Source of the DNA: Neoceratodus forsteri
Taxonomy: Eukaryota; Chordata; Ceratodontiformes; Ceratodontidae
Direction: 5' to 3'
Length of the DNA stretch: 64,000 bases
Assembly (NCBI GenBank): GCA_016271365.2
Contig: CM057449.1
Location: 1,569,302,501 to 1,569,366,500, forward strand
Shown: piece after piece, positions 56,745 to 64,000 of the stretch
Layout of the letters: each line of letters opens with the position of its first letter
How positions within the stretch are numbered: position 1 is the stretch's first letter
The notes under the pieces: model-generated
What the model was told of the DNA's origin: nothing
What the model saw: the letters and a program-made list of their open reading frames with translations, nothing else
The model's database searches: none
Position numbers and translations under genes: made by a program

Positions 56745-59017
56745 AACCCATTGGTCTGCAGTTACTGACTTCCACCCTTCGAAATGAAGGGAGAAGCGGC
56801 CCCCAACTGGCTCCCCTGGATCTTCTGGCAGAAGGGAGTCATTGGGCAGAGCCGGGAGTGGGGGGAGAGAGGCCTGGGAGGACTTGGGCCTATGGGCGGG
56901 AGGTCCACCAGACTGCTGGTTGCCGGATCTCCTGTGAAATCATCCTCTCTGTCCCTGCTGGTTGCTACGGGCCTGACCTTGACTGCCTGAGGACTTATGA
57001 AAAGGCCATCTACGGTGTTGTTGTCGCTGGTCGCCGCGGTACATCTGGTGGACCGACCAGATTGACTTGCCAGACTCCTGGAGGCGGGAGATCAAGGCCT
57101 CTGTCTGCTGCCCGAACAGCACAGTACCCTGGAAGGGCAGATCCTTGATACCGGCCTGCAGATCCTGGTGAAAGCTGGAGACTCTCAACCAGGCATGGTG
57201 CGTAGGCTACCAGGCAGCTGCCCTGGCTGCCGTATCTGCCGTGTCATACGAGGCTCTCAGGACATGGGAGCCTACTTCTGAGCCCGATTGGAGGAGGGCC
57301 AGGATCTCTGCCTTCTGGTCAGAGTCTGGCAGGGTCTTCATCAGCTCTAGTCCCCTTTCCCAAAGCACATTCTGGTACTGCACCATATGCATCAGAAAGT
57401 TGAGGGAACGTATGGAACAGGTGGAAGCAGCATATCTCTTTTTGCCCACCTGGTCCATAAACAAGACTCTGGGTCGGGAGGCTGGGAGCTGAGGTGCTTC
57501 GGCTGCCTGGACTTGTCATGGGCAGCCATGATCACTGAGGAATCGGCCTGAGGGTGTTCCACGAGAAAGGGCTCTGCCCTCGGGGCCTTATACAGCCTGT
57601 CCGACTTCTTTGGAATGGCCAGGACTGAGGCTGGATGCATCCAGGTGGTTCTGGTGAGGTCCAGGAACGTATCCACCGAAGGAGGGATAACCAGAGGTTT
57701 TGGCTCCTTTTGCCTCAGGTACTTAGCCAGTCTCCGGCGTTCCGGATCCAGGTCCTCCGTATCCTACTCGTTGGAGGCCTGGATGTGCCTCATGACGTCC
57801 ATGAAAGGAACGCTTCAAGCTGAGAGAGGAAGATGAGGTAGACGATGGTGAGGAGGATCGATTATCAGACTTGGAATAGTCTGACCCTTCCCTATGACCA
57901 TGCTCTCGCTGTCGTTGGTAACTAAGGGACCGACATCAGCCCCAAGACCGACTCCGGTCCCTGGACCGGCGACGGAGCAGACACCAACGTCGGTCAGAGG
58001 ACCGACGTCGGGAGCATTCTCGCCTCAAGCGAGAAGGGCTCCTGGACTGTGACCTAGACTGACGTCGGTCACCAGAGTCCTTGGAGCAACATTGGTGGTC
58101 CTCGGACCTCATGCGGGAATGAGCCCCGGAGGGAAGTGTAGGCTGGCACTCCGGCGACTTCCTTGGGGAAGTCTCACCTACCGGCTGTGGTTTTTCCACT
58201 GGGTCCCGTACCGGTGTCTGGGCCGGCGACGGGGAGGACTGCTTGTGGACCTGCCCCCACCAGAAGGAAAACAGATCCTGGAGCTCGTCCTTCGTGAAGA
58301 TCTTGGCCGCTCGTCTTGGGAAGGAAGTCTCCGGTACGTCGGGCCGTGAAGGAGAGCCCTCCTGGGGGCACAGGGGGGAGGAGGACTTGGGCGACGGGGA
58401 CGTTGGCTCTGCTGCGGCAGCTCCACCAATCCTTCGCCTTTGACCGGTGTTGGTGCTGAGTACGGGCGGGGTGCCGCCGAGGCGCGAGAGTACTTGCCTC
58501 TGGGGCGCGCTAGCAGGTAGGCGGCTGGTGCCTTAGGAGGTGGGACCGAAGCAGGCACCTCTAAGGGCTTAGCGAAGACCCTTAGCGGGGTCACCTTTGG
58601 CTTGGCCGGCTTCTCCCCCAAAGGGCCAGCCTTAGCCTGAGTAGACTTCGGGTGCTCTCCAGAACCCGAGGGATGGGCCTTTTTCGGAGAGGGCTGCGAA
58701 TGCGAGCGCGACCGGGACCGGGACAGACTACGGTCCTTGCTATGGCGCTTCTTTTCTTTCCTCTTCCCCTCCGAGGAGTGCAGATCCATTTTCTGCTCCA
58801 GCAAGTAGGCTTTCAGGGCCTTGAGGCGGCGAGTGCAGGTCCTGCTGGTAAAAGCCTGACAATCCGAGCAGTTGGCAGTGTCGTGGTCCAGGCCTAGGCA
58901 AAAAACGCATTGCCGATGGCTGTCCTTTGCTGGGATCTGCCTCCCACACTCACACTTATTTAAGTGGTCTTGAGATACCGACGCCTGAGAAGACATCCGT
59001 CGAACTCGACCGGGCAA
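56745..59017 (-). pseudogene. DIRS gag (D)
   Basis: N-terminal 279 residues open (58178-59017): Cys/His module CECGRQIPAKDSHRQCVFC then LGLDHDTANCSDCQAF, a basic KRKEKKRHSKDRSLSRSRSR stretch, then Pro-rich low complexity. 57936-58199 is Arg/Ser-rich. The conserved C-terminal region is at 56940-57676: LVEHPQADSSVIMAAHDKS, KKRYAASTCSIRSLNFLMH, RASYDTADTAARAAAW and PFQGTVLFGQQTEALISRL. A stop replaces a residue near 57207, and there are several frame changes. Confidence 0.8.
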
Positions 59018-59466
59018 GGACTGATGTCGGTCACAGTAAAAGAGAAAAAGATCGAGAAATAATGCTCAAAAGGCGGAAAAAATAACCGACGGGCAGCGGA
59101 CTGACGTCGGTGTGCCTTCAGGCGAGAAAACTGTCAACAAAATGGTTCAGAAGTCTTGATTGTAGACAGAAATCCACAAAATTTAGCTGCAACTGCAAGC
59201 AGAAGCTGTTACTTCTTCTTTACGTGTGGGATGCGGCGGGAAAGATCTGAGGTGGAGCTGGGTCCGCCCCCTCTTGTACCCACACCGACGTCGGGGTGGG
59301 GCCAGCATCAGGGGCAGTCCCTGCTGTGTATTGCTGCAGAAGTTTCACCGGAGGGTCCTAGTGCCTGCGGCATAGTCCTTATTGTAATAGCCTGCTGCAA
59401 GAGCTCGCACTCGAAGTAAGATCATTCATTTATTATGTCCACGATTTATCAGAGATAGTCCGAATT

Positions 59467-59640
59467 AGAGTGGGGGTGCGGGGGGCACAGCCCCCGATGA
59501 AAGGTTAAGTACACTGATTAAGTCTGCTATTCTGTTTGTTTTTTACACTTTTTCATAATAGTTTTTTTATTTGTGGTGGTTGTTCGATGTGAAGGAGAAG
59601 GGGGTGTGTGGGGGAGGGGTCACAGACTCCCGATAGCTGG
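59467..59640. repeat. Further copies of the GC-rich module right of DIRS D
   Basis: Copy 2 at 59467-59515 (TTAGAGTGGGGGTGCGGGGGGCACAG..CCCCCGATGAAAGGTTAAGTACA) and a weaker copy 3 near 59590-59632 (GAAGGGGGTGTGTGGGGGAGGGGTCACAGACTCCCGAT). They lie in the 5' UTR of E. Confidence 0.65.
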
Positions 59641-59885
59641 GTCAGTTGACATGTGTGTCTCATTATGTAAGCGTTACGCTAAGCTTACGTTTACAGTGGA
59701 AAGCGGTGTGCGATTACCGTAGCTTTTGCGCTATGCAACGTGGGTGGTCAGACTCTCTACACTATCGCCAAACGAACCAGGATGCAGGACATGGCGTCAA
59801 AGAATAATGAAAAACAGGCCTAGTAGCGCAGTAACTTTTTCTCGCTCCGTGTAGCAGGTGCAACCTCGACAACAGGAGAAACAGA

Positions 59886-60074
59886 ACTGGGATGTAGGAG
59901 GAGTCTGCGGCGCCTAACGGCCACCCCTCATGCACCGCATAGTGCGTCTCTCTCGTGGGCGGCACCATTGGCACCGACTCCTCTAACAAAAAAAAAAATA
60001 AAACTCCCGTGGCGGGTGCACGCCTCTGGCTACACCCAAGCAATAATGAATGGTGAAGACTGACAAGGGAAGAT
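59886..60074. repeat. Right inverted terminal repeat of DIRS E
   Basis: Complements 46636-46860 and ends AATAATGAATGGTGAAGACTGACAAGGGAAGAT. Sequence from 60075 belongs to the 5' side of element C. Confidence 0.85.
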
Positions 60075-60109
60075 CTGTATTTAACCGATGATTTACTTTT
60101 ACCGACCCA

Positions 60110-60325
60110 AAAGCGAAGGAGAGATCTCCAGAGCGACTGTTCAGTTAGGCGGAGTAAAGAATCTGATGGTTATACTGGGAAGTGCAGCAGATAGAGGTCT
60201 GAACCGAGCTCAAGCTCAACGTTCTATGCTCTGGCATAGAGTTAACTCTTTCCTCTCCGGAACAGTTCAAGTGCTGGGGCTAACTGCTTATTGTCAGAAT
60301 ACAGCAAGACTTCATGTTGTTTGAA
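60110..60325. repeat. Right inverted terminal repeat of DIRS C
   Basis: Complements 41186-41400, with only a few differences over GAACGTTCTATGCTCTGGCAT-type sequence and GTTCAAGTGCTGGGGCTAAC. Confidence 0.88.
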
Positions 60326-60771
60326 CCCTTTGTTTCTGTCTTAGGGAAGAATGAGCTTGATAGCTCACTTGTGTATGAGTAACTGAACCTCCTCTAGCAG
60401 AAGGGGCAAGTGATCTGGAAGATAATCAGAAGGAGGCAAAGGATGAAATGGAGGAGTAAATGGCAACTGAAGAGCATGCCCCTTTTCCACTATTTCCAGG
60501 ACCTACTCAGCCACTGTGACCTCCCACAATGTTGGCAGATGAAGGGGGATCCTGCCCCCCAACACCCCAGAGGTAACAGTGAAGGGGGAATAAGAAGGGA
60601 GTCAAAGGTACCCACGGCGGCAGAGAAGCCGCCTTGACCAATACCTTTGGGTGTTTTGGAATGGGCACAAGGAGGGAGGAGATCCGGCAGGGGACCATCA
60701 CCATGGTTTTGTGCATGGGGCTGATGATGGGAGGCACGGCCACCATGGGCCAAAGGCCTGGGAAAGAGCCC
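60326..60771 (-). pseudogene. DIRS RT start and gag-RT linker (G), right of C
   Basis: The minus strand reads a diverged LLEEVQLLIHK-x-AIKLILP, matching LLASEIQGLLNNRAVEIVPL in A, ending at the C insertion point just before FYSR. Further right is Gly/Pro/His-rich linker (60490-60753). Heavily broken. Confidence 0.65.
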
Positions 60772-61084
60772 CTACCATGACCCCTGAGGGGTCAGAGATC
60801 TGAGTGACCTTAAAGTCATCTTAGAGGATTGAAGCTTATGTACAGCATTCTCGACATCACTCTCAAACAGCATGGAGCCTCTGAAAGTGGCATTCAGCAA
60901 AATCTGTTGTACATCAGTAGGAAATCCATCTACCCTAAGCCAGGAATAACAGTGTATGCCTGAAGCAGCAGCCCTGGCAGAAGCATCATGTGCAGAGCTT
61001 AACAGATGCCTTTCCAGTATCCACACCAGCTAAGGCAGCTTTAAGCAAGTCAGTCTTGGCAGGACCATAATGCACAGCCTGAAT
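60772..61084 (-). pseudogene. DIRS gag, C-terminal part (G)
   Basis: HDASARAAASGIHCYSWLRV and FRGSMLFESDVENAVHKLQS match DAFDTASRAAAAGICARRHS and FPFDGVYLFGPRVEQALEAT of A. Cut by the CR1 fragment at 61085. Confidence 0.75.
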
Positions 61085-62175
61085 CACAAACAGAATTTGA
61101 CGGCAGATATGGACCGCTTGGCCCACTCAGTCTGCCCCTTTTTCCCTACCTAGTTACTGCAGACCGTATTTGACCTACTACTCTTTCTCCCTCCCCCCCC
61201 TTCCTTTCCACTATAATTCCCTTGTGCCTATACCATGCATTCTTGAACCCCGCCACTGACTTTGCCCCCACTGCCTCCGCTGGAAGATTGTTCCAGGAAT
61301 TCACCACTTTTTCTGTGAAGAAGTACTTCCTGACATCTCTCCTGAATCTAACCCCCTTTTCAGCTTCTCAGCATGTCCCCTTGTTCTTGAGCACATTTTC
61401 TTCTGAAAAATACTTCCCTCCTGTACCTTATTTACCACTGTGATGTATTTAAAGATCTCTATCATATCCCTCCCTCTCCCTCCTCTCTTCCAGGGTGTAC
61501 ATCTTGAGGTCCTTTAGTGTTTCCTCGTAGGGCTTTTGAAGCAGACTCTGCACCATTTTATTTGCCCTCCTCTGGACAGCCTCCACTCTATGTCCTTCAG
61601 GAGATGTGGTCTACAGAACTGCACACAGTACTCTAGGTGGGGTCTTACCACAGATCTACACAGAGGTAACACCACTTCCCTTCTTTCTGCAGGTGATACC
61701 CCTCCCTATGCATCCCAGCATCCCACTTGCTCTCCCAACTAACTTGTCGCACTGCCTGGACACCTTTAGTTCATCCAATATGATTACCCCCAGGTCTCTT
61801 TCCTGCTTGGTGGTTACCAATACCACTCCACCCATTTTGTACTCTGCCCCTGTGTTTCTGTGCCCTAAGTACTCTATTTTGCACTTTTTCTCAATGAAAC
61901 CCAGTTGCCGTACCCTTGGCCACTCCTCTAGTTTTCTCATGCCTCTGCTCATCCTTTCCACTCCCCCTGGAGTGTCCACCCTACTGGAGACTTTGGTTTC
62001 ACCTGCAAAGAGGCAGACATCCCCTTCTGGCTCCTCTGTATTACCACTTATAAGGCATTAAAGAGACCTGGACCCAGCACTGATCCCTGAGGCACCCCTC
62101 TGGTCACTCTCCCTTCCTCAGAGTGAACTCCATTTACCACCACCCTCTGTCGCCTGTCCCTTAATCAATGAATGG
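61085..62175 (-). mobile_element. CR1 LINE fragment (copy 3) in G gag
   Basis: The 3' tail on the minus strand: GAATTTGACGGCAGATATGGACCGC at 61090-61115 on the plus strand is the complement of the CR1 end. ORF2 C-terminal part at 61500-61980: IEKKCKIEYLGHRNTGAEY, TTKQERDLGVIILDELKVS and GRASGMLGCIGRGI, and RT end motifs near 62070-62170 ([14 protein letters not shown]). 5'-truncated; the open plus-strand frame at 61606-62061 is only its antisense. Confidence 0.85.
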
Positions 62176-63453
62176 TTGATACAGCAGACTGCCACAAAGG
62201 CTATTAGCAATTATTAGGCCTAAGGATGCAGAGGCATAAGCTTTTTTACCCATAACATCTAGTGTCCTGAATTTTTTGTCAGGAGGCTAAAAGCTCATGT
62301 GTCTAGGGGCTCTAGAATGGTTATGAGAAGCCATGCTAACCACAGAATCAGTTTCAGACTGGGAAGCATAATATGGCTGACCAGATGGAACAGGGTACTG
62401 TTTATCAGCCTTCTTAGGAACTGCAAGCAAGGTATTAGGCCAATGCCAGGTGGCAAAGGTAGCATCCTCTAACCCGGCAGGATATACAGGAGGAACTACA
62501 GTGGAGAGTGCAGTGGGAACCTCCAAAAATTCTATTACATTTTTTTACTGGAGTCCTCCTCTCTAGTGTCAAACTCCATGACATTTTGGATTTGTCTGAG
62601 TAAAGCCTGAAAAATGGTATCATCAGTAGGATACCTTGGGGTATACACTACAGAATCCTGACTGCATGAGGACAGGTTAGAGCTGTTCTTGGAATGACTG
62701 CAGGAGTCAACTGACAGAAGTGGTGGCTGCAGAAGAACGAAAGGTGTGCTTCTGGATCCCCCACATGGCAACAGTGCCAACTGGGGGGTTCACTTGATGG
62801 GATAACCGCTATCGTCAGAGGGAGTGATGGCAACAGGTGCCTAAATAGGTCAGAGAATGATGCCAGCACAACCTGTGAGTCGATGGCACCTGTAAAGGGT
62901 CCAGGACAACAAATGTTGAGGGGGGGAGAACCCGACGATGGGGCTTTACACCATTCGCAGTAGTACGGTAGTGCCAGAGTCAGACCCCAAACTTGATGTC
63001 TTATCGACAGTTGGGAGGCAGTAGCCATTACTGCTAGAGCAACTGATGACTTACTTTTCTTCAGTGGAGACCTCGACCTCACTGGCGAAGCAGGAGCTTA
63101 TCATTATGCTTGTGCTGATGGCCAGAAGAGGAGGACTTTGATGATGACTATTCCTTGTCTTTGTGTTTAGTCTTCAATGACAGTAATGGCAACAATGTTA
63201 CCGAATGCCAGGGAGTTCCCTTCCTAGAGGCAGTCGAGTAAGAGGGAGAAGCTGGCCTGGAGCCCGATGTCTTGACTTGGGCTTCCATGGCCTTGATGGT
63301 GATGAAGATTCACAGAGCCTACTTTCGGCGTCTCCTTGTCTGCTTGAATCCCTGGCAGGTCTTGCAGGCTTTGACACTGTGGGACAGGCACAAGCAGTAA
63401 ACACAAACCATATGAGCGTTGCGCTTGTAGATCTTGTAACTGCAGGTATAAAA
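62176..63453 (-). pseudogene. DIRS gag, middle and N-terminal part (G)
   Basis: 62287-62526: VPPVYPAGLEDATFATWHWP, PKKADKQYPVPSGQPYYASQ, SVVSMASHNHSRAPRHM, equal to the conserved Gag order (PPVQPSFETL..., DRKYAAP...). 62535-63082 is the variable middle. 63360-63440 reads CVYCLCLSHSVKACKTCQGF, the second half of the Cys/His module. G's 5' end is then cut by H at 63454. Confidence 0.7.
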
Positions 63454-64000
63454 ATGGAAATTACGTACTTACCATAATTATTGATCTTCTTGTACAGTCT
63501 CCATCACTCATTCACACTAGTGGGATAGCGCCAGAGGCGCTAGGACCAAGTGGGAGCCTAAAGTTTTCAGAAGGTGCTGAGAGAGGACCACGCATGTGCA
63601 GCACCGCAAGACTAGCTCGCGCCTGTGTAGGCTATCTCGGCGTCGACCCTCCAACCACATCAGTACCTTTTCGACCGAGGAGGTGCAGCGTAACTAATGA
63701 GAATAACTGATCCTGAGTTTCTGGGCCTGAAAGGGCCCAGATGGCCTTTGCAAGAAAGGCTAAAGAGTAATGTCCTCACAGTCTGAATCATAGGAGCGTG
63801 AAGACCAGGAAAGAAAACGAGTGAACCCAGGGGATGGTGGTGGGCGGTAGGGTCGAGTGGTGGAGACTGGTCCAAGAAGATCAATAACAGCGCACGCAAT
63901 GCACTTCCATATCTTCCTGGACCAAGTCTCCACCACTTATTCACACTAGTGGGAGAGTACCAAGCTAAAACCAACAACCCTGAGTAGGGTGGCAGGAGAT
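63454..64000 (-). mobile_element. DIRS element H, left end only
   Basis: Starts ATGGAAATTACGTACTTACC, then GTCTCCATCACTCATTCACAC, GCGCTAGGACC and GACCCTCCAACCACATCAGTACC, parallel to the left repeat of A (987-1232). ICR at 63850-63955 (GTCGAGTGGTGGAGACT...AGTCTCCACCACTTATTCAC). The body, presumably recombinase first, lies outside the window. Confidence 0.8.

Larger units (their letters stand above)
53651..59422 (-). mobile_element. DIRS element D, internally deleted RT
   Basis: Left end AGTACAGTTACGTAAG at 53651, right end ACTCGAAGTAAGAT at 59422. Inverted repeats are 53651-53880 and about 59220-59422 (GCAGCAGGCTATTACAATAAGGACT and its complement, GGACCCTCCGGTGAAACTTCTG). ICR 53985-54080. 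It carries recombinase, RT/RNase H with the palm missing, and gag, on the minus strand. It lies in the 5' UTR of E. Its repeats are among the most alike of the DIRS pairs here, suggesting a younger insertion. Confidence 0.9.
46636..60074 (-). mobile_element. DIRS element E, gag-only type
   Basis: Left end ATGAAAATCACGTACC at 46636, right end ...GACAAGGGAAGAT at 60074. Inverted repeats are about 46636-46860 and 59886-60074 (AGACTCCTCCTACATCCCAGTTCTGT against its complement). ICR 50636-50740, whose core GAAGATATGAAAATGACG (minus strand) is exactly right end plus left end. Only gag is coded (50800-53300); recombinase and RT are absent between ICR and gag. It holds a hAT element (46912-49672) and DIRS D (53651-59422), and sits in the 5' UTR of C. 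Confidence 0.8.
41186..60325 (-). mobile_element. DIRS element C, host of E
   Basis: Left repeat 41186-41400 and right repeat about 60110-60325 are inverted copies (GTTAGCCCCAGCACTTGAAC, GAGTTAACTCTATGCCAGAG, GACCTCTATCTGCTGCACTT-type segments). ICR at 41640-41790. It codes recombinase, RT/RNase H and gag. Element E interrupts its 5' UTR at 46636-60074. The G RT frame closes across 41185/60326; end placement is uncertain by about 3 bp because of an A-run. Confidence 0.9.
31030..63453 (-). mobile_element. DIRS element G, oldest host element of the right half
   Basis: Left terminal repeat at 31030-31281, ICR at 37030-37115, recombinase 37120-38135 plus 39605-40200, RNase H and RT at 40200-41185, RT start at 60326-60770, gag at 60772-61084 and 62176-63453. 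Insertions: hAT (31282-36896), L2-like LINE (38141-39600), DIRS C (41186-60325), a CR1 fragment (61085-62175) and the left end of DIRS H (63454). Its RT reading passes from 41185 to 60326 at the G|FYSR site, showing both sides are one element. The right terminal repeat is outside the window. Confidence 0.8.

Noticed and set aside
57936..58760. Host SR splicing-factor gene
   Set aside because: The stretch is part of DIRS D gag, lies between its Cys/His module and conserved region, and inside its terminal repeats.
53606..59515. Long target-site duplication of DIRS D
   Set aside because: The right copy begins about 45 bp beyond the D end and a third copy follows, so it is a pre-existing host repeat, not a duplication made by insertion.
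59762..60043. Minus-strand 93-codon frame as a gene
   Set aside because: It lies within the right terminal repeat region of DIRS E and its sequence recurs inverted at 46674-46934.
61606..62061. 151-codon plus-strand frame
   Set aside because: It is the antisense of CR1 ORF2, whose true minus-strand motifs (QERDLGVIILDELK, CIGRGI) are clear.
1..64000. Endogenous retrovirus or LTR element
   Set aside because: RT sequences are DIRS or LINE type; no protease, integrase DDE motif, envelope, primer-binding site or paired LTRs were recognised.

Overview
The window is vertebrate-type, gene-poor nuclear DNA built almost entirely of nested, decayed transposable elements. I find no host gene, tRNA, rRNA or CRISPR. 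The mix is DIRS tyrosine-recombinase retrotransposons, CR1 and L2-like LINEs with APE endonuclease, and hAT DNA transposons. That suggests a repeat-rich vertebrate such as an amphibian or lungfish, or possibly a non-avian reptile; the sequence does not settle which.

Nine DIRS copies or partial copies are present, and all read on the minus strand (gag at the right, RT/RNase H in the middle, tyrosine recombinase at the left). I call them J, O1, A, B, G, C, E, D and H. Left half: J is the oldest and survives as an 82-bp RNase H island (13336-13417) plus 27083-28450. O1 (1-13335) sits in J and carries A (987-6820) and an L2-like LINE (8575-12282). B (13418-27082) also sits in J and carries two plus-strand CR1 LINEs (16767-22690 and 23166-25828). 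A 28.5-31.0 kb spacer contains a small TTAA-flanked foldback element.

Right half: G (31030-63453) carries an old hAT element with a broken transposase (31282-36896), an L2-like LINE (38141-39600), DIRS C (41186-60325), a CR1 fragment (61085-62175) and the left end of H (63454 onward). C carries E (46636-60074). E carries a hAT element with a perfect 8-bp target duplication (46912-49672), which itself holds a 235-bp hAT MITE with its own perfect duplication. E also carries D (53651-59422).

The most useful internal logic is that each DIRS copy has an internal complementary region (ICR) copying the fused left and right ends, so element borders can be read nearly to the base. Removing A, B or C at those borders closes the host element's reading frame. 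O1 and E share an odd plan: the ICR abuts the 3' end of gag and there is no RT, RNase H or recombinase. They look like a gag-only, non-autonomous DIRS family whose ends match those of A and H. All seven DIRS-in-DIRS insertions keep the orientation of their host.
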